From the NCBI RefSeq assembly GCF_001043025.1, contig NZ_JYLD01000017.1, forward strand, positions 45,840 to 109,839: a stretch of 64,000 bases of DNA, written 5' to 3'. A program made the position numbers and the translations under genes. Of this stretch, positions 25,607 through 33,305 are shown piece after piece (position 1 is the first letter of the stretch; the number at the start of each line of letters is the position of its first letter). This DNA is from Pseudomonas helleri. GTDB lineage: Bacteria > Pseudomonadota > Gammaproteobacteria > Pseudomonadales > Pseudomonadaceae. The notes beneath the pieces are model-generated. The model saw nothing but the letters and a program-made list of their open reading frames with translations. It did not search any database and had not been told where the DNA came from.

Positions 25607-26779
25607 TCATTTAGACCCGGCAGCCCAGCGCATGCCCCAGCCAAAGGCCGTGTCCATGTCTGAGTGGCCATTGTAGAACTCAACCTTGCGATTGACCTTG
25701 ACGCTGCCGCCAATGTTTTCAAGCAAGACGACAGCGCACATACCTTTGGTACCGCCCTCTTCGCTCAAGCGCACTTCGACAGGCGGTTCGCCCGGCATGT
25801 ACAAAGTGATGACGCCGTCAGTGGCCTCCCAGTTCGGCGCGCCTTTGTAGATGAACGCGTAGACCAGCACCCGTCGTACTGCGTGCCACTGTTTGCCATT
25901 GATGCGCAGCCACTCGCCATCGCTGGCGGCTCCGGTACGGTCATCGCCCATCAGTTGAATAAACGGCTCATCGGCAAATTCGCCAAACGCATTACCTAGG
26001 GCCTGGACGGCGCCTTTGCGGCCGTTTTGCAGCTCGTACAGGCAACCCACATCCAGATCGATACCGCCTGATTTGCCGAGCAACGCTGCAAAAAAGCCAC
26101 CGCCGCCGCTGTTTTGCGGAGCCCGGTTCCAGTTGAGGTTTATTTTGATCTCACCGAAATCCCCGTCATTTTTAACGAGGCTGATGGAGGGGCGTTGCTT
26201 GTCGAGGGTGACCTTTGACAGGTTGACTCGGGTTGCAGGAGCCGGCACCACAGGCGCAGGGGATGGCGTGACCGGGGCGTCAATTTCCATACCGAAGTGT
26301 TCCGCCAAGGGGGCCAGGCCGCCAGCAAAGCCCTGAGCGACACAGCGGAATTTCCACGCGCCCTGGCGACGATAGAACTCACCCAAAATCAATGCGGTTT
26401 CCGCCATGCCCTGCGTCGGAATCGGCGCCTCTATGCCGCTGCTCACCGCCACGGTCAGATGGGGAAATGCCGAGAATTTAGCCTTGTTTTCATAAACGGT
26501 GGCGGTCAATGCGACTTTGTCGACTGCGGGATCAATTGCCTGCAAGTCGAGGCTGAACACTGCCCGACCGGGGCCGGACTCAAGCAGTTTGACCGCGCCA
26601 TTGTTGACCGTTTTCTGGCCGAAGAAGCACATGTCGTTGTCGCCACGCACCTTGCCCGACGCAGTGAGCAGGAATGCCGAAACGTCCAGCTCCGCGCACG
26701 GCACAGGGCTGTAGCTGACGGTCACGTTCAAGGTTTGCGTATTAACGCCCGTGTTGGCGCCCGGCGCCAGAAGGGTCAT
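25607..26779 (-). CDS. terA: TerA-like tellurium-resistance protein
   Basis: About 390 aa with two TerD-like beta-sandwich halves. The first (about 1-175) contains LDVSAFLLTASGKVRGDNDM and ALILGEFYRRQGAWKFRCVA. A Pro-rich linker at about 178-195 (TPSPAPVVPAPATRV) leads to the second (about 200-390) with GGIDLDVGCLYELQNG, FIQLMGDDRTGAASDGEW and VEFYNGHSDMDTAFGWGMRW. The layout matches TerA. The start may be ATG 26779 or the in-frame GTG 26785; both overlap the end of a short upstream TerD-like frame. Confidence 0.85.
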   Translation of the reverse strand: MTLLAPGANTGVNTQTLNVTVSYSPVPCAELDVSAFLLTASGKVRGDNDMCFFGQKTVNNGAVKLLESGPGRAVFSLDLQAIDPAVDKVALTATVYENKAKFSAFPHLTVAVSSGIEAPIPTQGMAETALILGEFYRRQGAWKFRCVAQGFAGGLAPLAEHFGMEIDAPVTPSPAPVVPAPATRVNLSKVTLDKQRPSISLVKNDGDFGEIKINLNWNRAPQNSGGGGFFAALLGKSGGIDLDVGCLYELQNGRKGAVQALGNAFGEFADEPFIQLMGDDRTGAASDGEWLRINGKQWHAVRRVLVYAFIYKGAPNWEATDGVITLYMPGEPPVEVRLSEEGGTKGMCAVVLLENIGGSVKVNRKVEFYNGHSDMDTAFGWGMRWAAGSK

Positions 26780-26898
26780 AAACACACCACCAGGGGCGCG
26801 TTGCAGGTCAGGTTCGACCCAATAGATACTTTTTTTAGCCCCGCCCCGGCCTCCATCTCCAGGGATATCGCTTGGTTCTTTGACAACGAAATAGCCAT
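26776..26898 (-). pseudogene. 40-residue TerD-like N-terminal fragment
   Basis: Starts MAISLSKNQAISLEMEAGAG, LKKVSIG, which is the opening strand pair of a TerD domain, then departs from the family exactly where GLGWD should follow and stops after 14 more residues. It has a strong ribosome binding site (AGGAAAGGAAACGCTAC before the ATG), and its end overlaps the terA start. The rest of the domain is not found in another local frame, so it looks like the stub left by an internal deletion. It may still be translated and couple ribosomes into terA. Confidence 0.6.
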
Positions 26899-26971
26899 GT
26901 AGCGTTTCCTTTCCTTGTCTGAACTCAGGGACGGGGGCCGACAGTCACTGCTGAGTCTTGGTCTGTTCTGC

Positions 26972-27646
26972 TCAAAGCTCCTCTCGCAGACACACATCCA
27001 ATGGCCGCTTGCGACGCCACAGCGCATGAAACTCGCGCCAATGTGGCTCTTGGGCTGCCCCCAGCATTTGCTCGTCGCCCCGGGTGTCTCCCCAGGCACG
27101 TAATGTGTATTGATCCAAAGGCCCGTACCGGGCCTCCAGCCGAATGACTTTTTGCTCGCATCGGCAGTTGGTGCCGTCGATCTCTCCGGTCAGCACGCCA
27201 TCAACCGATTGCAGCCGGGTGCCAATGAGCGCGATACCGAGCTTTTTGGCAAAGGGCTTGAGCACCAGCTCTGGCGAGGCCGAACAGATGGTCACGATGG
27301 CCTTCTGTTCAAGCTCGGAGGCGACCGATACTAAGCCCAAAGGTCGCATCAGTTGCTGCCAGGAAGCGTCACAAAATGCTTCGGCACGCTCGGCCACCCA
27401 TGCTTCCTTGGCTCCGGTGAGATAGACCGTGATGAGTTTTTCTTTCAAATCATTTCGGCTGATCCGGCCCAGCAAATAAGCGGTTGTCGCCGGGATCATT
27501 CGCAAGAGCCGCATCGCGAACAAGCGGTTGCCAAACGCGAAGCGCAAAAAGGGCACAAAGCTGTCGTGATAGGTCAACGTGCCATCAAAATCGAAAGCCG
27601 ACAGGACCTGTTTGCCCTTCTCAGGCGTATTTAAAACTTCATTCAA
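26972..27646 (-). CDS. HAD-superfamily phosphatase (HAD-IB type) of the ter operon
   Basis: 224 aa. Motif I is FDFDGTLT with nucleophile Asp19 and Asp21, motif II is TICSASPE, the Lys is in CEQKVIRLEA, and motif III is AWGDTRGDEQML; all are present. The alpha-helical cap after motif I is typical of the HAD-IB (SerB-like) group. It should dephosphorylate a small metabolite. Ter operons of this kind are proposed to make a nucleoside-like compound, and two HAD phosphatases are part of that set. No ATG suits; the TTG at 27646, nine bases after the previous stop, is the likely start. Confidence 0.83.
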   Translation of the reverse strand: MNEVLNTPEKGKQVLSAFDFDGTLTYHDSFVPFLRFAFGNRLFAMRLLRMIPATTAYLLGRISRNDLKEKLITVYLTGAKEAWVAERAEAFCDASWQQLMRPLGLVSVASELEQKAIVTICSASPELVLKPFAKKLGIALIGTRLQSVDGVLTGEIDGTNCRCEQKVIRLEARYGPLDQYTLRAWGDTRGDEQMLGAAQEPHWREFHALWRRKRPLDVCLREEL

Positions 27647-27655
27647 CCGATTGCT

Positions 27656-28603
27656 TCAGCCCATCGCAGGCTGCCTCCAAAAAGGGTCTATCGAGCGGGT
27701 CATTTCGGGGCGAACCCCTTGCCAATGCGCTCGTTCAATAATCATTTGCGCCCATTTGCCATGGGTCGCAGGTTCACACATTGCATCGTTGAACTTGAAC
27801 ACCGCAGGCGCCGCATCACTTTGTATTTGGCGCGCACTGTTGAAATCTTCAAGGCTGACTTGCAGCGCCCTGTGGATAACTGCAATTTGCCCCGGATGGA
27901 TCGCGGTTTTACCGACAAGTCCGTGGGCGATATCCAGCGCCAACTCCTGCTCCAGCAACTGCGGCGCGTTGAGCTGTTCAAACACCGGCGCCGTCAGCGC
28001 AAACCCCGCAGAGCCCATGATCCCGCATAACATCGGGATAACGTAACCCATCGGTGTGCTGTAAAGCGTCATCGTCGGTGAACGACGCAACCCCAGAGAG
28101 CCCATCAGATCATTACCGCCTATGCGCAGGGCAATGATACGCCCCGGCAAGTGTTCGAGCAGGGCGCTGCGCAATTCAACCATGGCGCCAGGGTCAAAGA
28201 CCTCAGGTGTTTCAAGGGTTGGCATCAACATCAAGTCGTCGCAGGCCACGGCCTGTTGCCACTCGCGCAAGTTGCTCAGACACAGTTTAGGCACAACAAA
28301 TCCATCGACGTGGCGCATTAATGGCCATTCATTGAGCTGCGCCGCCATGCGGCTGTCACGCGGCCGGATAAACAGAATCGGCCCGCCGAACGGTCGACCG
28401 CCCCGCGCCTCGATAGCCTCCAGCAGGTGTTTGAGATTGGTCAGTGCCTGTTGCACATCGGTGGCGGCCACGGCGTCTTCGAGGCACAGCACCAGCGAAC
28501 GCAACCCCTGGATTTTTTCACCAGACACCACGTCCAGGAGGTCAGTCCGGGTGGCCGGCATGTACAGCGTGGCACCCAAGGCATAGGGAGAATGCTTGAT
28601 CAT
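27656..28603 (-). CDS. HpcH/HpaI aldolase / CitE-like lyase of the ter operon
   Basis: 315 aa TIM-barrel protein. CitE-type features are LVLCLEDAVAATD at about 38-50, a glycine-rich ILFIRPRDSR, LMPTLETPEVFDP (metal-binding Glu region), IALRIGGNDLMGSLGLRR and VGKTAIHPGQIAVIHRAL. It should cleave or form a C-C bond in a small metabolite. This family is a standard member of the ter-linked biosynthetic module. Its ATG overlaps the preceding stop (TGATG), showing tight coupling. Confidence 0.83.
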   Translation of the reverse strand: MIKHSPYALGATLYMPATRTDLLDVVSGEKIQGLRSLVLCLEDAVAATDVQQALTNLKHLLEAIEARGGRPFGGPILFIRPRDSRMAAQLNEWPLMRHVDGFVVPKLCLSNLREWQQAVACDDLMLMPTLETPEVFDPGAMVELRSALLEHLPGRIIALRIGGNDLMGSLGLRRSPTMTLYSTPMGYVIPMLCGIMGSAGFALTAPVFEQLNAPQLLEQELALDIAHGLVGKTAIHPGQIAVIHRALQVSLEDFNSARQIQSDAAPAVFKFNDAMCEPATHGKWAQMIIERAHWQGVRPEMTRSIDPFWRQPAMG

Positions 28604-29697
28604 CAGCGCATGCTCCTGATGACGGTGAGGGCGCGATACGGCCCCAGTTCGTCACCGACTTCGCGGACCTCGATGTTGGCCTGACGGCTCAGGTGCATCA
28701 ACAGTTGCACGTCCTGATCGTCACGCCGGCGCACCAGCACCTGCTCGGGCACGCGGCGCATGACGGCACGGGTCGCCTCGGCAATGCCAGGCTTGATCCG
28801 GTTGCTGTTAAGTACCGAAAAGCGCTCCGCGATACCGTCCAGCACACTTTGCGCGCGGCGTTGCAACGCCCAGCTCTGTGCCAACGTCCAGGGTTGAGCG
28901 CTGGCGGGCCTGGTTAACCGGGCACGTTCGGTTTCGATACTGTGGATAAAACTCATGGTCACGTCATGCCCAGCCAAATGGGGGTACATCACGCACCCGT
29001 GCAAGCCGGGTTCTGGCGACCAGATTGAGCGTGATACCAGACCGGACACGGTGGCACCCAGAATCCCCGAGGGGATCAGCCAGTCTTCAGCAGACGCCGC
29101 CAGCCAGGCACGCCCACACGGGTCTGCCAACACCACCAGACGCGGCCGGGGTGCAAAGCGCGAATCGGCGGCAAGGCTCTCCCGCAGTTGCTCGCTGATT
29201 GCTCCTTTGCCCGTCCAGCCATCAACGAAGACAATGTTTTCGGCCCCGTGGGCCTTGATGACCGCTTCGAGGGCCACGTTGTCGATGCCACGGTCACGGA
29301 CAATGCTGACCCCGTAATGCCGGGCATCACGACCGGCTTCAAGCAATGCCCGGCGCAGTAATACGCCCAGCGGCACCCCGGCGCGCACAAATGACACCAG
29401 CGCAAGGGTGCTGCCGGTGCAACGTTCGTTCAAAGCGTTGGCCAAGGCTTGCGCATCCGTGGCCATGCGCGCCGCATTTTGCGCCAGCGCCCGTCGATAG
29501 AGATTTTGATGAGGCTGAGAGGGCGCATGCTCTTGGCTGATCATTTCGGAGTAGTGGCGCTGTCGGGTCTGGATCAGGTGCTCTTTTTCCTGCACATCGG
29601 TGGCTTTAATGTCCATCGCACGCAGTAAAAAGTGCACATCATCACGACCGTAACTGCCGCTGCCGACGGTATTCAAACCCGCACAAAAATTACGCAT
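28603..29697 (-). CDS. Ter-linked phosphoribosyltransferase-like protein (StiP/PRTase_1)
   Basis: 364 aa. It opens with GSGSYGRDDVHFLLR, the N-terminal signature of the family annotated as cysteine protease StiP and re-described as a PRTase. The PRTase fold is supported by LALVSFVRAGVPLGVLLRRA (about 98-117) and the PRPP-loop-like IVFVDGWTGKGAI (about 155-167). The C-terminal part (LNSNRIKPGIAEATRAVMRR) is family-specific. A transferase role on a phosphoribosyl-like substrate is more likely than proteolysis. It overlaps the upstream HAD gene by 8 bp. Confidence 0.8.
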   Translation of the reverse strand: MRNFCAGLNTVGSGSYGRDDVHFLLRAMDIKATDVQEKEHLIQTRQRHYSEMISQEHAPSQPHQNLYRRALAQNAARMATDAQALANALNERCTGSTLALVSFVRAGVPLGVLLRRALLEAGRDARHYGVSIVRDRGIDNVALEAVIKAHGAENIVFVDGWTGKGAISEQLRESLAADSRFAPRPRLVVLADPCGRAWLAASAEDWLIPSGILGATVSGLVSRSIWSPEPGLHGCVMYPHLAGHDVTMSFIHSIETERARLTRPASAQPWTLAQSWALQRRAQSVLDGIAERFSVLNSNRIKPGIAEATRAVMRRVPEQVLVRRRDDQDVQLLMHLSRQANIEVREVGDELGPYRALTVIRSMR

Positions 29698-30448
29698 GGT
29701 CCACGCTCGCACACACATGGCTGGCCAGTTGGCCGCGTTTTGGGGTGCCCCACCAGTCGCACTCGGCCATAAAGCCCAGGTCTGACACGCTGTCGCCAAA
29801 GCCGAGCAATGGCCGTTTGCCGTTGAGTGCCTGATCGCGGCGAATCCACTCGCGCACCGCTTCGCGCTTTTGCAGCGCCAACGGCAGGAAGGCCAGATTG
29901 TTGCCGTTACCTTGCACGTTCAGGCCGTTGAGTAACCCCCGCGCCTTGACCTCTGCGCGCACGACCAGCAGCGCCTGATCGGTTTCATGGCTGTGTTTGG
30001 TCATCACGTAAGTGGCCAGGCCTTGCTCCTCCACCACCCAACTGCGTAGCGAGAAGCCCAACTCTGCGCCAATCGACCGGGCTTGCTCGCTCAGGCGGTG
30101 CAAACGCGCCTGCTCCGGCGCCAGTTCGTGGCACATGCGCGCATGCCAGTCGCCATCGGGCACACCTTCTGCGCTAAGGATGACGCCACCGTGGGCACAG
30201 ATGGCCCCGTGCGCGAATGGAAGCTGCACCCGCTGATACGCCTCAACGCTGCGCGCAGTCACGGGAACCACGTCGGTGGTGACCAGCAACCACTCGACAA
30301 AGCCCTGCTGCGTCGCACTCATAAAGCCATTGGGCTGGCCAAAAGCATCAAGCGTGGCGGTGCAGCGCGGCCCTTCGGCCATTTTGCGGGCGGTTTGAAA
30401 CAACGTGTCGTCGAGGTCAACGAACACCAGCGGGCGATTAATGGCCAT
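29690..30448 (-). CDS. HAD-superfamily hydrolase (Cof/sucrose-phosphatase-like) of the ter operon
   Basis: 252 aa. Motif I is VFVDLDDTLF with Asp11 and Asp13; motif II is LLVTTDVVPVTARS; the late lysine lies in ALQKREAVREWI; and motif III is LLGFGDSVSDLGFM. The cap lies between motifs II and III, as in the HAD-IIB group acting on sugar phosphates. The start is the ATG at 30448; it overlaps the end of the upstream PRTase gene by 11 bp. With the second HAD enzyme further down it gives the operon two different phosphatases. Confidence 0.82.
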   Translation of the reverse strand: MAINRPLVFVDLDDTLFQTARKMAEGPRCTATLDAFGQPNGFMSATQQGFVEWLLVTTDVVPVTARSVEAYQRVQLPFAHGAICAHGGVILSAEGVPDGDWHARMCHELAPEQARLHRLSEQARSIGAELGFSLRSWVVEEQGLATYVMTKHSHETDQALLVVRAEVKARGLLNGLNVQGNGNNLAFLPLALQKREAVREWIRRDQALNGKRPLLGFGDSVSDLGFMAECDWWGTPKRGQLASHVCASVDHA

Positions 30449-31574
30449 AAACAATGACCTGCGCATTCAATGCCCTCAGCAACACAGGGTCCAGCGCAGC
30501 AGCCGGGGTTTCGCTGCAAATCAGCACACGGTCAAACTGGCCGGGGGCGACGTTGTATAAAAAATTGGGAATGCCCAGACCATAGTTGTCGCGAAATGAC
30601 AGCGCATGGTCGATGGCGTGCCCCAAGGCGATGGGTGAACGGCTGGTGGCGCTGAAATGCACATCAGCGCCCGAACGCTCCAGCCGCTCAGCGAGCAAAA
30701 AAGGCGGCCAGACAAACTCACTGGTGCCGATCACCACAACCCGCTCGCCGGGGGCGACATGCAGCTCGGGGGCCAGCGTGTCGCGGTGTTCGCACACGCC
30801 CATGCGCCCCCAGCCTCGATCAGGCTCAAGTGGCCAATGACCTTGGCCCACTGTGCCGACGCTGGGCATTTCTGGCAGCTCGGCGTGTGCATCTTCGACA
30901 AACGTGTAGCGCCCGGCGAGCAGTGAAACGCTGCTAGCGTGACTGCCTTTAGCCTTGCGCAACGCACCCTGGGACCAGTCGGTGAGGGTTGCGCTAACGA
31001 TGCGTTCAATCGACTCAAGCCCGGCGTCAGCCAGAGCGTTATACACATTGATAAAGGTCGTGCCGGTGGACGCTTCGTCATCCACCAGCACCAGTGAGCG
31101 GGCCGTCAACATGAGGGCGCGGGCATGTGCATTCTGCGGAAGGTGCAGTAAATGCGAAGTGGCGTGGCTGTGTTCTTCTTCAAAACGGGCAAATACCGCG
31201 CTGCCGGTTGGATGCCGGGTGCTGCACACATAAACACTGTCGTTGCGCGTGCGGGCCAAGGCGCGGTGCACGCCAGCGCCGAGGCCGACAGCCGTTTCGG
31301 CCATGCCGATGACCAGCACCGGGCCGGGCAAGTCAGCAGAGATTTGCGCAGCCAGCGCTTCGAAACACTCGGCCATCAACGACGGCCGGGCTGGGATGTG
31401 CCGCCCCAACACACACGAGACAAACAAAAAGGCGCGCTTGGGGTTACGCCGTTCAGCGAAACGGAACAGGGCCTGCGGCTCAAAAGTCGATGCATTGACC
31501 TCAACCTCCAGGCGACCGCGCTTAAGGTTTGCGGACAAAGCCTTGGTGCCGATCATGGGTTTAGCGCTGCTCAT
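30438..31574 (-). CDS. Ter-linked phosphoribosyltransferase with C-terminal TRSP domain (PRTase_2)
   Basis: 378 aa, the first gene of the ter operon. The PRTase core has the PRPP motif SLVLVDDEASTGTTFIN at about 160-176 (Asp165-Asp166) preceded by VLVIGMAETAVGLGAGVH, a typical type-I PRTase layout. The C-terminal half (about 260-378; GVCEHRDTLAP, VIGTSEFVWPPFLLAERLE, SFRDNYGLGIPNFLYN) matches the TRSP region attached to ter-operon PRTases. The 265-bp gap upstream is shared with the divergent oprB gene and should hold the operon promoter. Confidence 0.83.
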   Translation of the reverse strand: MSSAKPMIGTKALSANLKRGRLEVEVNASTFEPQALFRFAERRNPKRAFLFVSCVLGRHIPARPSLMAECFEALAAQISADLPGPVLVIGMAETAVGLGAGVHRALARTRNDSVYVCSTRHPTGSAVFARFEEEHSHATSHLLHLPQNAHARALMLTARSLVLVDDEASTGTTFINVYNALADAGLESIERIVSATLTDWSQGALRKAKGSHASSVSLLAGRYTFVEDAHAELPEMPSVGTVGQGHWPLEPDRGWGRMGVCEHRDTLAPELHVAPGERVVVIGTSEFVWPPFLLAERLERSGADVHFSATSRSPIALGHAIDHALSFRDNYGLGIPNFLYNVAPGQFDRVLICSETPAAALDPVLLRALNAQVIVYGH

Positions 31575-31760
31575 CAGAGTCTATTACCTGGGAATACGTC
31601 GAAAGAGCGCGGACGATTCGCCAGTGACCCGGCTAAAACAAGCAGAAAATCGTTACCTAACATGCCGACATATGCGCCGAAATCTCGCTAAAACTGCGCG
31701 TTTTCACCTTCACAGCGAACCGCATCCTCTCGTCGCGGCAATATGACGAAATATTAATTT

Positions 31761-31780
31761 TATGAACTAACTAGTTCATA
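31761..31780. promoter_or_regulatory. Perfect palindrome upstream of oprB
   Basis: TATGAACT-AACT-AGTTCATA with 8-bp perfect arms, 60 bp before the oprB ATG and 187 bp from the divergent ter operon start. Symmetric sites of this type bind MarR- or TetR-like dimers. No such regulator gene is adjacent. Confidence 0.45.
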
Positions 31781-31839
31781 CTGTGCGACATCGTGTCGCC
31801 CCCTGCTTTGCGACACCGCTTTTGAAGGAGCACTTTTAG

Positions 31840-33135
31840 ATGTTTTTTTCTTCCCGCGCCTTGCTGACTTCCGGCCTGTGCAGCGGCTTGTCACTCTTGG
31901 CCCTCGCCCCCGCTTGTGCGCTTGCAGACACCTCTGACGACCTGATGAATCGCTCAACGCTGACCGGCGATTGGGGCGGCGAACGCCAAAAGCTGATCGA
32001 CAAAGGCATTAAGCTGACCGGCGACTACAACTCCGAAACGTTTACCAACCTGCATGGCGGGATCAAGCACGGCACGCGGTATTCGCAGCAAGTGCGCATC
32101 GGCGCCCAGTTCGACCTGAGCAAGTTGCTCGACACCCCGGACGCAGGTCTGGTGCAGATCACCGTCAACGACCGTCGCGGCCATAGCGCCTCGGAAGACT
32201 TGGTGGGCAACCGCCTGCCGGTGCAAGAAAACTACGGCGGCCAGTACACGCGGCTGTCTGAATTCAGCTATCAGCGCACGCTGTTCAGCCCGGCGCTGAC
32301 CACCAAGCTCGGCTTTCTGGCGATGGGCAACGACTTTGGCGGGATGCCGCTGCTGACCAGTTTTGTTAACGCCGGTTTCTGCGCCCACCCGTTGACCATG
32401 TCTAACGGCAGCGGCTGGAGCAACTACCCGACACCTCATTGGGGCGCTGAACTGCGCTACACCGTGAGCCCGGCGCTGACCTTGCAAACCGCTGTGTTCC
32501 AGGTCAACCCGGAGTACAACAGTCGCTCCTCCGAAGCGTTCACCATGACCACCCGCGGCACCACCGGCGCCATCCTGCCCTTGGAAGCGATCTACAACCA
32601 CAACGCCTGGCTGAGCGGCCAATACAAAGCGGGCTGGTACTACGACACCTCCAACACCACGAAAATTGGCAGCACGCAAAAAGCCAACAATCGCACCGGG
32701 GCTTACGTACTGGTCGACCAGGCGATCTGGCGTGATGAGCAAGACCCCGAAAGCGTCCTGCGCGCCTTTGGCCAGGCCGCCACCAGCAATGCCGCGACCT
32801 CGGCCATGCGCCGTTGGTACGCAGTGGGCCTGGTGAAACAAAAGCCGTTTGCCAGCCGCCCGCAAGACAGCATCGCCTTCGCTTACGGGCGCGCCGTGTT
32901 CAACTCACGCTCGCGTGACGTGCAAGAAGCTGCGGCTGCCAACCCGGAGCAAGCCAACATGATTGCCAACCTCGACAGCGGCGAGCAGTTGCTGGAACTC
33001 AACTACGGCGCGCAAGTGACGCCGTGGTTGCTACTGCGTCCGGATGTGCAATACATCATCGAACCGGGGGCGTTCTACGGCAAAAGCCGGGGCAATGCAC
33101 TGGTCGCAGGCCTGCAGGTCAAAGCAACGTTCTGA
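31840..33135 (+). CDS. oprB: OprB-family carbohydrate-selective porin
   Basis: 431 aa outer-membrane beta-barrel. The signal peptide ends at ALA (residue 29). The mature start DLMNRSTLTGDWGGERQKL is the OprB hallmark. The body has alternating amphipathic strands, and the protein ends LVAGLQVKATF with the terminal Phe needed for insertion. It should let sugars cross the outer membrane, but no sugar transporter adjoins it, so the substrate is open. AAGGAG lies upstream of the ATG. A palindromic site lies in its promoter. Confidence 0.88.
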   Translation: MFFSSRALLTSGLCSGLSLLALAPACALADTSDDLMNRSTLTGDWGGERQKLIDKGIKLTGDYNSETFTNLHGGIKHGTRYSQQVRIGAQFDLSKLLDTPDAGLVQITVNDRRGHSASEDLVGNRLPVQENYGGQYTRLSEFSYQRTLFSPALTTKLGFLAMGNDFGGMPLLTSFVNAGFCAHPLTMSNGSGWSNYPTPHWGAELRYTVSPALTLQTAVFQVNPEYNSRSSEAFTMTTRGTTGAILPLEAIYNHNAWLSGQYKAGWYYDTSNTTKIGSTQKANNRTGAYVLVDQAIWRDEQDPESVLRAFGQAATSNAATSAMRRWYAVGLVKQKPFASRPQDSIAFAYGRAVFNSRSRDVQEAAAANPEQANMIANLDSGEQLLELNYGAQVTPWLLLRPDVQYIIEPGAFYGKSRGNALVAGLQVKATF

Positions 33136-33141
33136 GAGTGA

Positions 33142-33169
33142 TCCTGACCCGGTCATCGCCGGGTCAGGA
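33142..33169 (+). terminator. Hairpin after oprB
   Basis: Perfect 11-bp stem TCCTGACCCGG / CCGGGTCAGGA around TCATCG, 6 bp after the oprB stop. The following sequence is ATAAAC and not a T-run, so efficiency is uncertain. Confidence 0.55.
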
Positions 33170-33305
33170 ATAAACATGAAGCCTGCAAGCACTGCGGTGC
33201 CTTCACGGGGCAAAAAGTCCTGAATCGGCCATTTTTCACATTTTGTTAAACTTTCCCCTCCTATACTCCAGCGCATTATTCACTGAAATATTGCCTGGTA
33301 ACCCA

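Noticed and set aside
28603..29697. Cysteine protease, as the StiP name suggests
   Set aside because: No Cys-His protease pair is evident while PRTase-type loops are visible, so a transferase is the better call.
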